Assembly (NCBI GenBank): GCA_040769385.1
Contig: JAXGLD010000002.1
Location: 310,001-374,000 of the forward strand
DNA from: PHAA01 sp022706565
GTDB taxonomy: Bacteria > Bacillota > Syntrophomonadia > Syntrophomonadales > Syntrophomonadaceae
Direction: 5' to 3'
DNA: 64,000 nucleotides
The position numbers and the translations under genes are program-made. The notes under the pieces are model-generated. The model searched no databases. It saw only the letters and a list, made by a program, of their open reading frames with translations, and had not been told where the DNA came from. Shown in pieces: positions 34,267 through 43,872 of the stretch. Position 1 is the stretch's first letter. Each line of letters starts with the position of its first letter.

Positions 34267-35370
34267 TTAAATCCTGTAATCTTTGTAGAACTCGGTGCGG
34301 TATACCTCCAACTGATTAAAAGCTATGGCCTCTTGTATGTCCCGCATCATCTTCAGCAGGAAATACACATTATGATAACTAAGCAAGCGATGGGCTAACA
34401 TCTCTTCAGCCTTGATCAAATGTCTTATATAAGCCCGGGTATAACTGCGGCATACATAGCAATCACAGTCGGGGTCTAACGGCCCAAAATCCCTTGCCCA
34501 TATGGCATTACGGATTACTATTTTACCATAACGGGTGTAAGCAGTTCCATGGCGTGCCAGCCTGGTCGGCAAAACGCAGTCAAACATATCGATACCCCGA
34601 CGCACCCCTTCCAGCAGGTCTTCCGGGCTTCCCACCCCCATCAAATAACGCGGTTTGTCAAAGGGCAGTAAGGGCTCAAGTGTATCCAACATAGCCTGCA
34701 TGGATGATTTGGGTTCCCCTACGCTCAATCCCCCCACCGCGTAACCGGGAAAGTCGAGGTCCGTTATTTCACGGGCGCTTCTCTCCCGCAGGTCAGCAAA
34801 CACGCTTCCCTGGATGATGCCGAAAAGGGCCTGATCCGGTCGGGAGTGGGCCAGTTTGCACTTTTGAGCCCACATGGTGGTACGCCGCACTGCCCTCTCC
34901 GCCTCTTCATAACTACAGGGATACGGGGCGCATTCGTCAAAGCACATGGCTATATCTGCACCCAGTTGCTGCTGAATATCAACTACCGCGGCTGGAGTCA
35001 GATAATGACGTGACCCGTCTATATGCGAACTGAACCACACCCCGTTGTCATCTATCTTGCGCAGACCCTGCAGGCTAAATACTTGGAAACCTCCGCTATC
35101 CGTCAGAAGTCCCCGCTTCCAGTTCATGAATGGGTGCAGCCCACCGGCTTCCGCAATGATATCCGCGCCCGGCCGCAGATGCAAGTGATAGGTATTGGCC
35201 AGGATAATTCCTGCTCCCATACCGTATAGTTCCTCCGGGGTTAAGGTTTTCACCGTAGCCTGGGTGCCCACTGGCATAAACATGGGGGTAGTAAAGACTC
35301 CGTGACTGGTGCTGAGTTGTCCCAGGCGAGCTGGGCAGGAGCGCTCCTTTTTGGTCACCTTGAAATTCAG
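34267..35370 (-). CDS. tgt: queuine tRNA-ribosyltransferase
   Basis: 367 residues from the proposed start. Inserts the queuosine precursor base preQ1 at tRNA position 34. Catalytic aspartates are in TDSGGFQVFS and DMFDCVLPTRLARHG. The zinc site is CDCYVCRSYT plus a histidine in the following helix (HRLLSYHN). I propose a CTG start at 35370: GGGAGG ends seven bases upstream and the N-terminus then aligns to the family length. GTG at 35358, 12 bases later, is the fallback, but is about 19 bases from the ribosome site. Followed by yajC. Confidence 0.94.
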   Translation of the reverse strand: MNFKVTKKERSCPARLGQLSTSHGVFTTPMFMPVGTQATVKTLTPEELYGMGAGIILANTYHLHLRPGADIIAEAGGLHPFMNWKRGLLTDSGGFQVFSLQGLRKIDDNGVWFSSHIDGSRHYLTPAAVVDIQQQLGADIAMCFDECAPYPCSYEEAERAVRRTTMWAQKCKLAHSRPDQALFGIIQGSVFADLRERSAREITDLDFPGYAVGGLSVGEPKSSMQAMLDTLEPLLPFDKPRYLMGVGSPEDLLEGVRRGIDMFDCVLPTRLARHGTAYTRYGKIVIRNAIWARDFGPLDPDCDCYVCRSYTRAYIRHLIKAEEMLAHRLLSYHNVYFLLKMMRDIQEAIAFNQLEVYRTEFYKDYRI

Positions 35371-35395
35371 AAATATTCCTCCCGTGTAGCATGAT

Positions 35396-36463
35396 TTAGG
35401 TTGCGGTTATGAACATGGCATCGCCGTAGCTAAAAAATCGATAGCCTGTTTCTACTGCATGCCGATAAGCCGCCATGGTATTGTCCAAACCCCCAAAAGC
35501 CCCTACCAGCATAAGCAGGGAAGAACAAGGCAAATGAAAATTGGTGATTAGCCCATCAATGGCCTTAAACCGGTAACCGGGGTATATAAACATGTCAGTT
35601 TGTCCGCTGCCGCTGCAGAATCCGGCTTGATCACTATACACCGACTCCAGGGTTCTTACCACGGTGGTGCCTACCGCCACGATCCTTCCCCCCCTGGCTC
35701 GGTTCCTGTTCAGGATGCCGGCGGTATCTGGACTCACATAGTATTTTTCGAAATGCATTCGGTGTTGCCTGATATCGGGACTGCTGACCGGGCGGAAGGT
35801 GCCCAGTCCCACATGCAACACCAGGGTCACTACCTCAATCCCCCGGGCTTTGATTTCCTCCAGCAAGCCCGCGGTAAAGTGCAGCCCCGCCGTAGGAGCG
35901 GCAGCCGAACCCGGCTCGCGGGCATAAACCGTCTGGTACCGGACCAGATCATCCGGCTCGGCATGACGGTCTATGTACGGGGGCAGGGGCACCTGCCCCG
36001 CCAGCTCCAGGAAACTGTTTATGTCTGGGCAATCATGGAACCTGAGCTGGCGGCATCCATTTCCCTCCAATACCGCCACGACTTCTGCTCTTACATCAGG
36101 GAAGCCAGGAAACCGGACAATCGAACCCACCTTCATCCGCCGGGCGGGTTTGACCAGTGCTTCCCAGAGGCCCTCTTCTTGGCCCAATAGAAGAATCTCA
36201 ATACGAGCCCCGGTATCCTTGACCCCAATTAAACGGGCTGGGATTACCTTGGTTTGGTTGAGCACCAAGGTATCTCCGCTAACCAATAGGTGTTTTATTT
36301 CGTTAAAGACTCGGTCCTGCAGGCTGCCGGTTTGGCGGTCCATGACCAAAAGGCGGCAACTATCCCGAGGTTCGGCCGGGTACTGGGCAATAGACTCAGG
36401 GGGCAGATCATATCGGTAGTTGTCTATGCTATATATTGGATCGACGGTTGGAAATCCGTGCAT
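35396..36463 (-). CDS. queA: S-adenosylmethionine:tRNA ribosyltransferase-isomerase
   Basis: 355 residues. Transfers the ribosyl of SAM to preQ1-tRNA to give epoxyqueuosine. Family blocks are present: YDLPPESIAQYPAEPRDSCR, TLVLNQTKVIPARL, PTAGLHFTAGLLEEIKA and the NFHLPCSSLLMLV motif. Lies directly upstream of tgt in the operon (25 bases). ATG at 36463; the ribosome site AGGGAT is about 11 bases away. Confidence 0.95.
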   Translation of the reverse strand: MHGFPTVDPIYSIDNYRYDLPPESIAQYPAEPRDSCRLLVMDRQTGSLQDRVFNEIKHLLVSGDTLVLNQTKVIPARLIGVKDTGARIEILLLGQEEGLWEALVKPARRMKVGSIVRFPGFPDVRAEVVAVLEGNGCRQLRFHDCPDINSFLELAGQVPLPPYIDRHAEPDDLVRYQTVYAREPGSAAAPTAGLHFTAGLLEEIKARGIEVVTLVLHVGLGTFRPVSSPDIRQHRMHFEKYYVSPDTAGILNRNRARGGRIVAVGTTVVRTLESVYSDQAGFCSGSGQTDMFIYPGYRFKAIDGLITNFHLPCSSLLMLVGAFGGLDNTMAAYRHAVETGYRFFSYGDAMFITAT

Positions 36464-36525
36464 TGGTATTGATGATCCCTCGTTCAGGTTTGATTTTAGG
36501 ATTCTCTCAGATCATGTTCATGACG

Positions 36526-37080
36526 TTATTTCAGCAAACGGCGCACCTCAGTGGGGGCAAACCGTTCTACTTCGCTATATAGACAACCACAATACTGCTG
36601 CCGATACAGACCCATGGCGCGGGCTGTTTCACCGGTTTGCCTAAATCCAACCCGGAAATCCCGATACAGGAAGGGCACTCCGTACTCCGCTCCTATGGCC
36701 TCACCCACTTCTCGGATAACCTCATGCTTCTGGTGCTTGCTGACCAAAAGGGTCGTGGAGAAGTAATCGAACCGTCCCCGCTTGGCAATGTGGGCCGCCT
36801 GCCGCAATCTCATCTGGTAGCAGATAAGGCAGCGATGACTTTCCCGAAATGCGATCCTCTGAAAGTAATCGCGGGGATTGTACTTGTCGTCATAAATTAC
36901 CTTGAGGTCGACCGCGGCCGCGTATGTCTCCAGAGCCTGCCGGCGCTGCAGCCATTCGTTATAGGGATGAATATTGGGGTTAAAAAAATAACCCACTATT
37001 TCCAGGCCCTCTTCCCGAAAGGCCGGAACCGGATAACTCGCACAGGGTCCGCAGCATATGTGTAATAACACCCGGGACAT
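36526..37080 (-). CDS. queH: epoxyqueuosine reductase QueH
   Basis: 184 residues. The DUF208 enzyme that replaces QueG for the final step to queuosine. Cysteine motifs HICCGPCASY (about 7-16), RCLICY (about 82-87), and YCGCLYSE near 162 bind a 4Fe-4S cluster and metal. Also FFNPNIHPYNEW, which is diagnostic. It occurs with queA and tgt. The TTG at 37083 is part of the open frame but ATG at 37080 is more likely. Non-oxygen-dependent, as expected for an anaerobe. Confidence 0.93.
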   Translation of the reverse strand: MSRVLLHICCGPCASYPVPAFREEGLEIVGYFFNPNIHPYNEWLQRRQALETYAAAVDLKVIYDDKYNPRDYFQRIAFRESHRCLICYQMRLRQAAHIAKRGRFDYFSTTLLVSKHQKHEVIREVGEAIGAEYGVPFLYRDFRVGFRQTGETARAMGLYRQQYCGCLYSEVERFAPTEVRRLLK

Positions 37081-37138
37081 CAAATATCACATCCATAGTG
37101 TTTAGATAAGCACTCGCTTCGGGTACCGCGCCACGCCT

Positions 37139-38179
37139 CTACTGGCCGTCTTCTTCGAAGAGTGATGGTTCAGCCATAGTCCTTCTGGGTGCCAATCCCA
37201 TCACCCGGTAGGCGCGTTCAGTAGCCACTCGCCCACGCGGCGTTTTGTTGATTAGCCCCAATTTCAGCAGATAGGGCTCGTAAACATCCGTCAAGGTATC
37301 AGTCTCTTCGGATACGCTGGCGGCCAATGTTTCCAGCCCCACCGGGCCCCCGCTGAATTTGGTAATTATCGCATCCAGAATCATCCGGTCGACCATATCC
37401 AAACCATGGTCGTCTATCTCTAACATTTCCAAGGACTGGAGGGCTGATTCCCGATCGATGCAGCCGTTCCCTTTAACCAAAGCAAAATCAGCCACCCTTT
37501 TCAGCAACCGATTGGCTACCCGGGGGGTTCCCCGGGAACAACGAGCGATCTCCGCCGCCCCTGCGGAATCGATGGGTATTTTCAAGATTGAAGCAGCCCG
37601 GGTAATTATCTGGGCTAATTCCAATTCACCGTAGAAATCCAAGCGGAAGGTGATGCCAAATCGGTCTCGCAGCGGTGAACTAAGCAAGCCTGGTCTGGTG
37701 GTGGCGCCTACCAGGGTGAATGGGGGCAGGTCTATTTGCAGGGTCCGGGCGGCCGGACCTTTGCCAATCACTATGTCTATGCAAAAGTCTTCCATGGCCG
37801 GGTACATGATTTCCTCGATGCTCCGGTTCATACGGTGTATCTCATCGATAAAGAGAATGTCGCCCGGTTCCAGGTTGGTCAGAATCGCAGCCAAATCGCC
37901 GGGCCTTTCGATGGCGGGACCGGAAGTCCTTCTGATCGCACTACCCATCTCCTGAGCTATAATCGTGGCCAGGGTGGTTTTGCCCAAACCAGGGGGGCCG
38001 CTCAATAGTACATGATCCAGGCTCTGTTTCCGGGCCCGGGCAGCAGCGATAAACACCGCCAGATTGCTCTTCACCTTTTCTTGTCCGATATAATCCGAAA
38101 GACGGATTGGTCTCAAGACAATGTCAATATTGTCTTCATCACCAATAGCCTGGGCTGATACCAGCCTTTGTTCATGCAA
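37139..38179 (-). CDS. ruvB: Holliday junction branch-migration ATPase RuvB
   Basis: 346 residues. AAA+ motor with Walker A GPPGLGKTT, Walker B FIDEIHR, sensor TLVGATTRPG and a C-terminal winged helix (LETLAASVSEETDTLTDVYEPYLLKLG). TTG at 38179, preceded by AGGGAGAG, gives the normal N-terminus. The open frame runs to 38248 into ruvA and is not used. Part of a ruvC-ruvA-ruvB operon, 13 bases after ruvA. Confidence 0.95.
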   Translation of the reverse strand: MHEQRLVSAQAIGDEDNIDIVLRPIRLSDYIGQEKVKSNLAVFIAAARARKQSLDHVLLSGPPGLGKTTLATIIAQEMGSAIRRTSGPAIERPGDLAAILTNLEPGDILFIDEIHRMNRSIEEIMYPAMEDFCIDIVIGKGPAARTLQIDLPPFTLVGATTRPGLLSSPLRDRFGITFRLDFYGELELAQIITRAASILKIPIDSAGAAEIARCSRGTPRVANRLLKRVADFALVKGNGCIDRESALQSLEMLEIDDHGLDMVDRMILDAIITKFSGGPVGLETLAASVSEETDTLTDVYEPYLLKLGLINKTPRGRVATERAYRVMGLAPRRTMAEPSLFEEDGQ

Positions 38180-38192
38180 AGCGTTTCTCTCC

Positions 38193-38795
38193 CTATTTCT
38201 TAACCGACTGGGCTTGGCGGCGCAGTACCTGTTTGAGGTTATCTTCAACCTTGCCGCTCAACTCGCCCTCCGACTTCATTCTCATCACCAAGGGGAATAT
38301 TTCCGACCGTTGATACCCCAGCGCTTCCAAAGCCTCCATCAATTCCTCCAGCGGCTCCGCTTCGGCAGTCGGCGGGAGGACCATTCCCACACTCTTGCCC
38401 AATTTATCTTTGAGTTCAAATACCAACCGCTGGGCGGTCTTCTTACCAATGCCAGGCACTCCCTGGAGCCTTTTTTCATCAGCGCTGATCACCGTCTGAC
38501 AAAACTCGTCCGGCTTAAGAGCCGCCAATATATTCAATGAGCTTTTAGCCCCTAAACCCGATACCCCTAGCAATAGCTTAAACAACTCCAGCTCTTCCTG
38601 GTTCAAAAAGCCATACAGCTTGAGATCGTTATCCAAAACCTGCAAATACGTATATACGACCAGGGGTGAACCGACTGGCGGCAACATGCTGCAAGCCCGG
38701 CTGTGTACCCCAATCTCATAGCCAATTCCACTTACCTCGATGATTATTGCGTCCTGCCTGGCCTGGACCAGTGTCCCGCGTAAAAACGAAATCAT
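38193..38795 (-). CDS. ruvA: Holliday junction DNA-binding protein RuvA
   Basis: 200 residues. OB-fold N-terminus (MISFLRGTLV) and two helix-hairpin-helix motifs (LLGVSGLGAKSSLNIL, LQGVPGIGKKTAQRLVFELKDKL), plus the C-terminal RuvB-binding helix bundle. ATG overlaps the ruvC stop by four bases (ATGA). RuvA tetramers hold the junction for RuvB. Confidence 0.95.
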   Translation of the reverse strand: MISFLRGTLVQARQDAIIIEVSGIGYEIGVHSRACSMLPPVGSPLVVYTYLQVLDNDLKLYGFLNQEELELFKLLLGVSGLGAKSSLNILAALKPDEFCQTVISADEKRLQGVPGIGKKTAQRLVFELKDKLGKSVGMVLPPTAEAEPLEELMEALEALGYQRSEIFPLVMRMKSEGELSGKVEDNLKQVLRRQAQSVKK

Positions 38796-39295
38796 GTTGT
38801 ACCCTCACTCTTACGGACCTCAGCCCAGCGATATGAATGCAGGTGGCAGAGAGCAATAGCCAATGCGTCGGCAGCATCATCAGGACGAGGGATATCCTCT
38901 AATTTTAATATTTTCTGGACCATGAATTGCACTTGTTTTTTGTCCGCATTGCCAAATCCGGTTACAGCCTGCTTGACCTGCAAAGGAGTATATTCGGCCA
39001 CCTCTATTTCCCGCAGCGCAGCTGCCATTATGAGAACTCCGCGGCTCTGTGCAACCGTTATAACGGTCTTGGCGTTTTTATGATGAAAAATTTGTTCGAT
39101 GGCCACGGCATCAGGTCGGTAGTCAAGCAGCAACCGGCTGTATTCACGATTGATCTGGACCAATCGCTGGGGCATGGTCATAGCGGGGGAAGTTTTTATG
39201 ACCCCATAATCAACCACTTTTTCTTTTCCGCAACCGCCCTCCACCAATCCGAAACCTGTGGTGGCGGTACCTGGATCGATTCCCATGACCAGCAT
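38792..39295 (-). CDS. ruvC: crossover junction endodeoxyribonuclease RuvC
   Basis: 167 residues. Resolves Holliday junctions. Catalytic acidic residues in MGIDPGTATTGFG (D7), AIEQIFHHKNAKT (E67), and the C-terminal PDDAADALAIALCH. ATG at 39295 has GGAG upstream; ATG three codons later is possible. First gene of ruvCAB. Confidence 0.95.
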   Translation of the reverse strand: MLVMGIDPGTATTGFGLVEGGCGKEKVVDYGVIKTSPAMTMPQRLVQINREYSRLLLDYRPDAVAIEQIFHHKNAKTVITVAQSRGVLIMAAALREIEVAEYTPLQVKQAVTGFGNADKKQVQFMVQKILKLEDIPRPDDAADALAIALCHLHSYRWAEVRKSEGTT

Positions 39296-39379
39296 ATTCG
39301 TTTACTCCAGCAAGATAATATAGCATTTCACAACTATTATCTTACTCCAAATATCCGGACAGGGCTATGTTTAAACGGC

Positions 39380-39410
39380 AAAAAGGATAAGGTTCCGCAG
39401 AGCCTTATCC
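39380..39410 (-). terminator. intrinsic terminator of the bofC-like gene
   Basis: 8-bp stem GGATAAGG / CCTTATCC with a 10-base loop and TTTTT on the minus strand. It isolates the bofC-like gene from ruvC. Confidence 0.8.
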
Positions 39411-39444
39411 CTTATAGTAAACCCGGCGCTCGCCGGGGGCCGGG

Positions 39445-40011
39445 TTAAAAGTATTCGTCCAGATTCTCCAGGGCGTCGTTCACTTCGGCTTCGTTTTGGA
39501 ATTCGTATTCGCCATTCCGGATGGCTTCTTTGATACTAACAGGGAGACTGTCAAACCTTATGGCAGTGACCTTCATCAGGATATCGTGCTCAGCATCGGG
39601 ACCAATATAAATGGCCACCATGCCCTGGTATTCCTTAAGACGGCATTTTTGCTTATCTTCCGGAGTCCAATCATCGATGGCCTGACGAATAACCAGGGTG
39701 CCGTTGGTAAAATTGATGAAGAAGCCATTCTCCGTTGAATAACGAGCACGTATCTCATCCAATGTAGACCCGATTATGTCTAAACGGTTTTCGAACTCGG
39801 ATATAATTACCTTATGAGAACGAAGGAATTCTTTTTCTAGAATGACGGGGGTTTCAGCATCGATCTTGACTTCCACACTACCGGTATTGACGGCCGGTTT
39901 CTGCTGTCGGGTACCAATCTTACCAATCGGGTCACCCTGTAAGAAATATCCAGTCGCCAGCCCCAGCAAGACACTGACCCCAATTACAAGCGCAACAACT
40001 CTTTTGTTCAC
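39445..40011 (-). CDS. BofC-like protein (bypass-of-forespore C C-terminal domain)
   Basis: 188 residues. N-terminal membrane/signal helix (about 5-22), then an extracytoplasmic domain. The C-terminal part (LKEYQGMVAIYIGPD...VSIKEAIRNGEYEFQNEAEVNDALENLDEYF) matches the BofC C-terminal family. In Bacillus BofC is an intermembrane-space inhibitor of SpoIVB signalling in the forespore. Family assignment is by memory of this tail and gene context beside ruvCAB, as in Bacillus. GTG at 40011, after GAGGTGAT, is preferred to GTG at 40020. Confidence 0.7.
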   Translation of the reverse strand: MNKRVVALVIGVSVLLGLATGYFLQGDPIGKIGTRQQKPAVNTGSVEVKIDAETPVILEKEFLRSHKVIISEFENRLDIIGSTLDEIRARYSTENGFFINFTNGTLVIRQAIDDWTPEDKQKCRLKEYQGMVAIYIGPDAEHDILMKVTAIRFDSLPVSIKEAIRNGEYEFQNEAEVNDALENLDEYF

Positions 40012-40217
40012 CTCTATCACCTCTGTTGCCTATTTTCTCCTCCTTTTCTTCCCTTTATACGTGGATTTGGTTTTATTACAAGAAAATGCCACCTGAAAGA
40101 TTTCGAGCCAGCCAGGTATCCAGGTTATGCTATCATGGCATAAAGAATATGCTTGTGTTGCAGCGCCAGGACTTCGGAGGCCATTTACTCAATTAAGAGA
40201 ACAATGAGGTGAACGCA

Positions 40218-41102
40218 ATGATTCAACTGAGCGAAAACGTCAAGCTGCTGGGCAACGGCTATTTCAACTTCTATTTGGTGGGTAAGGAGCGGGCGGCTTT
40301 GGTGGAGTGCGGCACCAGGGCTGGAGCCCAAATTTTTGCGGAACAGTGGGGGCAAATCGAGAATAAGCCCCGAGTCGATTTCATAATCGCCTTACATTCT
40401 CATTTCGACCATGTATGTGGGATACCCACGCTAAAAGGTTTGTTTCCCGATGCCAAAGTAGCAGCCAGTTCCAATACGCAGAAAACTCTGACCCGCGAGG
40501 CTATCGTCGCTGAGTATTTCCGTAATGACGTCAAGGTATCCAACACTTATTTAGAAAAGGGATTGATCGACAAATTACCGGACACTAGTGTGCTGGACCG
40601 TATCGATATCGATCTGGTGGTGGGTGAGGGCGATGTGCTGGAGATAGAGCCTGGCTTAACCCTGGAGATATTGGATGCACCCGGGCACAGCGTCTGTTCC
40701 ATTGCCGCCTATGTTCCAAGTGAACAGGTTATGCTGGCATCGGACGCAGTTGGATTTGTGGCCAGCACCGGCGTAATGCCCCCCATATTTTTTCAGGGAT
40801 ATGACCTCTATGTAGATACGATCAGAAGGCTCATGACCTACCCCACCAAGGTTTTGGGCGGGGCTCACGGGGATGTGGTCACCGGTGACGAGGTGGGCAG
40901 GCTTTACCAGAGATCGCTGGAATCAGCTGAGAGGGTGGCTGCAATGGTGGATGAAATGCTGCAATCGGGCGTAAGCGAAGAGGACCTGACTTCCCGATTA
41001 TATAATCAGTACATTCAAGATGGGTTAAGTCTCTACCCCAAAGAGATGATGATGGCGGTCATGAACCTTATCATCAAAAGATCCAAAGCCAGGCAGAAGT
41101 AG
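40218..41102 (+). CDS. metallo-beta-lactamase fold hydrolase
   Basis: 294 residues. Metal motif HSHFDH at 60-65, followed by D in ILDAPGHS and H in GGAHGDV; di-metal fold. Distinct substrate pocket, no known specific signature. The FNFYLVG...ALVECGTR start and long C-terminal helical region fit a thioesterase/glyoxalase-like or general MBL hydrolase. Specific substrate unknown. ATG at 40218 has GAGGTG six bases ahead. Stands alone, divergent from the bofC-like gene. Confidence 0.85.
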   Translation: MIQLSENVKLLGNGYFNFYLVGKERAALVECGTRAGAQIFAEQWGQIENKPRVDFIIALHSHFDHVCGIPTLKGLFPDAKVAASSNTQKTLTREAIVAEYFRNDVKVSNTYLEKGLIDKLPDTSVLDRIDIDLVVGEGDVLEIEPGLTLEILDAPGHSVCSIAAYVPSEQVMLASDAVGFVASTGVMPPIFFQGYDLYVDTIRRLMTYPTKVLGGAHGDVVTGDEVGRLYQRSLESAERVAAMVDEMLQSGVSEEDLTSRLYNQYIQDGLSLYPKEMMMAVMNLIIKRSKARQK

Positions 41103-41152
41103 TATCTGCATAAGATAACACCAATCAAGCAGTAATCGGGCGCTGATCTTCT

Positions 41153-42970
41153 CTATTGGGATTCGGCCAGCTTCAACCGGTAAGCCTCCAGTTTCTCGTA
41201 ATTCCTATAGTACGAATAATAGCCGCCGATAAAGTGCTGTACATCATCAATTCGGATTCGGTAACCGTCATGACGAACACAAAAGGTATTTACTATCCGA
41301 GCCGGGTTTTTTAGGTACATGGCATATTCCGGGTAGAGGTAACCGTTTAGCTGGTGCCGGGCCCGTTTATAAATGGTGTCAATAAAATAGGACTCGTTAA
41401 CCTGACTCATATATCCGACGGGAATGCTGTTTTGTTTTATTCTGTCATAGGTTTCGAATGTCGCCATGAGCAGTTCCAAGTAAGTGTGGTATGACGTTTT
41501 TTGCTTATATATCCTATCCAGGTTGTCGTTGGCATTCTTAAGAGCGAACTCGAAATACCTTTCCTCCGGGACGTATTTGGTAATTTCATTCATGCAATAG
41601 GCAATCCAGTGATCCCTGTGTTTGGCATAGTCATTGGCGATGAAATAGTCGACTGCTTTGATCGCCCCAGTCAGATATTTCTCGTCCCCGGTTAATCCGT
41701 ACAATTTGGCCAGGGCGAATGTAGCTTCACCATCGTAGTAGATCGTGCGGTCTTCTTCTTTCAAAGAATAATCCGCGGAATTCAATACGTGGTAGTATTC
41801 GCCGGTAGCAGGGTTTTGCATGGCCAGAATTCCATTGCCCAATTTGACGACCAAGTCCCTATAACTGTCATTGCCGAATCGCTGCATATAATCTATTAGC
41901 ATCACCACTGTTATACCATTGCCGCCCAGCTTGACTTCATCCGCTTTGCGTTCTATCACATACGCAGTATCTTCATCTGGGTACTCGATATAATCTCTGA
42001 TCAGGTATTGGATGGTGCTATCGATTTTTGGAAGCACCGTTTCATCTCCCGAAACATCATACAGAGCCACCAGCCCCCATATTGCACCGGCATGACGCAA
42101 AATATTATAGTTGCTGATCTCTTTATCGTAAGTCGGGTAATAACCGTAAACGAACTGGCCATCCTCCTTAACAATGTTGGCCAGAAATCGTCCTGAGCGG
42201 GAAATCAGTTCTCCCACCAACTCTTTATCCACCTTGTCCACTTGGCGGCGCCCATAATCCAGATCCTCAGTATAGAGATCGTACACCACGTTGTTTTCAT
42301 CACAAAAATAACCGTAACAACTAAAAGTCAATATGCCATCGGGAAGAGCGTCAATGGGTTGACGTCCCTGGCTGACGAGATATTTGTTCAACAACTCCGG
42401 ATCTATGACATCTTGCTCATAGTCGATAATCTTGTTACCGTTGATCTCGGCCTCAAGCAGCGCCGTATCGAACGAATAATCGAAAGCTATCCCCCTCCGG
42501 AAGAAATTATCATTTAGATTGCGGGTCTTTTTGCGAAGGTCTTCTCGATTGGTTATTTCCGCATCTTTGACTATGTCAGCCTTGACCCAAACCGGATTGT
42601 AATTTCGGGAAGATATCAGCCTCTGGGTGGCAGCGGCGGCATTGTCCCAGGCGGACTTCAGGGTTTCACCCTGGGCGCTCTCTACCAAAGCCCGGCTTTG
42701 GGTATCGCATACGGAAAAAAACACCGTATATCGGGAGTTTATTTTTCCCCCTGCCTGGCTGATGGCAGATTCCAATTTCGGATCTGCCAACGCCCTTTTT
42801 TCCAATAGAGCAACCTTTTCATTAAATTGCCGGTTGTCATCATTGCCCCACAACTGATGGATGCCCAAAGCCACAAACAATATCGCCAATGCGACCGCGG
42901 CATAAACGAGCATATTTTTGCGCAATGCCCGATCTCGAACGTCATCCTGGTTCGGCGTCCTATTCCGCAC
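41153..42970 (-). CDS. membrane-anchored protein with alpha/alpha-toroid-like domain, unknown function
   Basis: 605 residues. One N-terminal membrane helix (about 20-40), an alpha/beta region (about 70-240) with SRYTVFFSVCDTQSRALVE, and a C-terminal half made of helical repeats. That half has NILRHAGAIWGLVALYD, YYDGEATFALAKLYGLTGDEKY, HWIAYCMNEITKYVPEERYF and SYHTYLELLMATFETYDR. The helical pattern is like terpenoid-cyclase, lanthionine-synthetase or six-hairpin-glycosidase toroids. I do not recognise a specific family. A surface glycan enzyme is possible. It lies by itself, minus strand; GAGGAGGATAG precedes its ATG. Confidence 0.75.
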   Translation of the reverse strand: MRNRTPNQDDVRDRALRKNMLVYAAVALAILFVALGIHQLWGNDDNRQFNEKVALLEKRALADPKLESAISQAGGKINSRYTVFFSVCDTQSRALVESAQGETLKSAWDNAAAATQRLISSRNYNPVWVKADIVKDAEITNREDLRKKTRNLNDNFFRRGIAFDYSFDTALLEAEINGNKIIDYEQDVIDPELLNKYLVSQGRQPIDALPDGILTFSCYGYFCDENNVVYDLYTEDLDYGRRQVDKVDKELVGELISRSGRFLANIVKEDGQFVYGYYPTYDKEISNYNILRHAGAIWGLVALYDVSGDETVLPKIDSTIQYLIRDYIEYPDEDTAYVIERKADEVKLGGNGITVVMLIDYMQRFGNDSYRDLVVKLGNGILAMQNPATGEYYHVLNSADYSLKEEDRTIYYDGEATFALAKLYGLTGDEKYLTGAIKAVDYFIANDYAKHRDHWIAYCMNEITKYVPEERYFEFALKNANDNLDRIYKQKTSYHTYLELLMATFETYDRIKQNSIPVGYMSQVNESYFIDTIYKRARHQLNGYLYPEYAMYLKNPARIVNTFCVRHDGYRIRIDDVQHFIGGYYSYYRNYEKLEAYRLKLAESQ

Positions 42971-43048
42971 TTCTATCCTCCTCGATCCCCAGCGTAGCTG
43001 AATCCTATACCTGGTCTAAAACACTGCATCCTCAATGACTGAATATAC

Positions 43049-43801
43049 TTACATTATTTTTTCCAGGATCTCATCCGGGATGTTAAAGTTGGCGTATACT
43101 TTTTGTACATCATCGTGGTCTTCCAGGACGTCGATGAGCTTCAACACCTTGGCGGCCAGAGTCTCATCACTAATGTCCACTGTATTGTTGGGCAGCATGA
43201 CGATGTCGGCCTGATCCAGATTGATTTCGGCTTCCAGGGCCTCCCTAACCGCCATGAAATTGTCCGGCGATGTCACTACCTCGATCACATCATCATCCTC
43301 CCGGACGTCATCGGCCCCAGCATCCAGGGCCAGCATCATAAGATCATCCGCATCCATCTGCAGGTTCTCACGATTTATCGATAGAAGGCCAACCCTTTCA
43401 AACATGTAAGAAACACACCCGGTTTCCCCCAGATTACCATTATATTTGGCGAACAGGTGGCGTATGTCAGCAGCAGTACGATTGCGATTATCAGTGGCGA
43501 TAGCCAGCATGACCGCTACACCGCCAGGTGCATACCCTTCATAGGTGAGTTCTTCAATGGCGTCGGTGTCCATGTCCCCGGCACCTCTTTTTATAGCCCT
43601 CGATATATTTTCATTCGGCATATTGATGGCCTTGGCATTCTGAATGGCCAGTTTGAGTTTGGAGTTGCTCTCCGGATCGCTGCCTCCGGCGCGGACTGCG
43701 ATAATGATTTCCTTGGCTATTTTGGTGTATTCCTTCCCCTTCTTTTCATCGGTACGGGCCTTCTTGTGCTTGATGGTGGACCATTTGTTGTGTCCCGACA
43801 T
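43049..43801 (-). CDS. yebC: YebC/PmpR family protein
   Basis: 250 residues. MSGHNKWSTIKHKKARTD and ANVTRAIKRG-like (NISRAIKRGAGD) blocks are diagnostic. Family members act as translation factors that relieve ribosome stalling, or as transcription regulators. The ATG has GGAGG upstream. It often neighbours ruvC in bacteria; here it is about 4 kb away. Confidence 0.95.
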   Translation of the reverse strand: MSGHNKWSTIKHKKARTDEKKGKEYTKIAKEIIIAVRAGGSDPESNSKLKLAIQNAKAINMPNENISRAIKRGAGDMDTDAIEELTYEGYAPGGVAVMLAIATDNRNRTAADIRHLFAKYNGNLGETGCVSYMFERVGLLSINRENLQMDADDLMMLALDAGADDVREDDDVIEVVTSPDNFMAVREALEAEINLDQADIVMLPNNTVDISDETLAAKVLKLIDVLEDHDDVQKVYANFNIPDEILEKIM

Positions 43802-43872
43802 CCAAATACCTCCATTTCATAACATAAAATGAAAAATACCTGCTCCAGAATCTATAGGGCTGTCGCATTTGA

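Noticed and set aside
39420..39447. GC-rich hairpin at the end of the bofC-like gene
   Set aside because: It overlaps the stop codon and lacks a T-tract; the terminator at 39385 is better.
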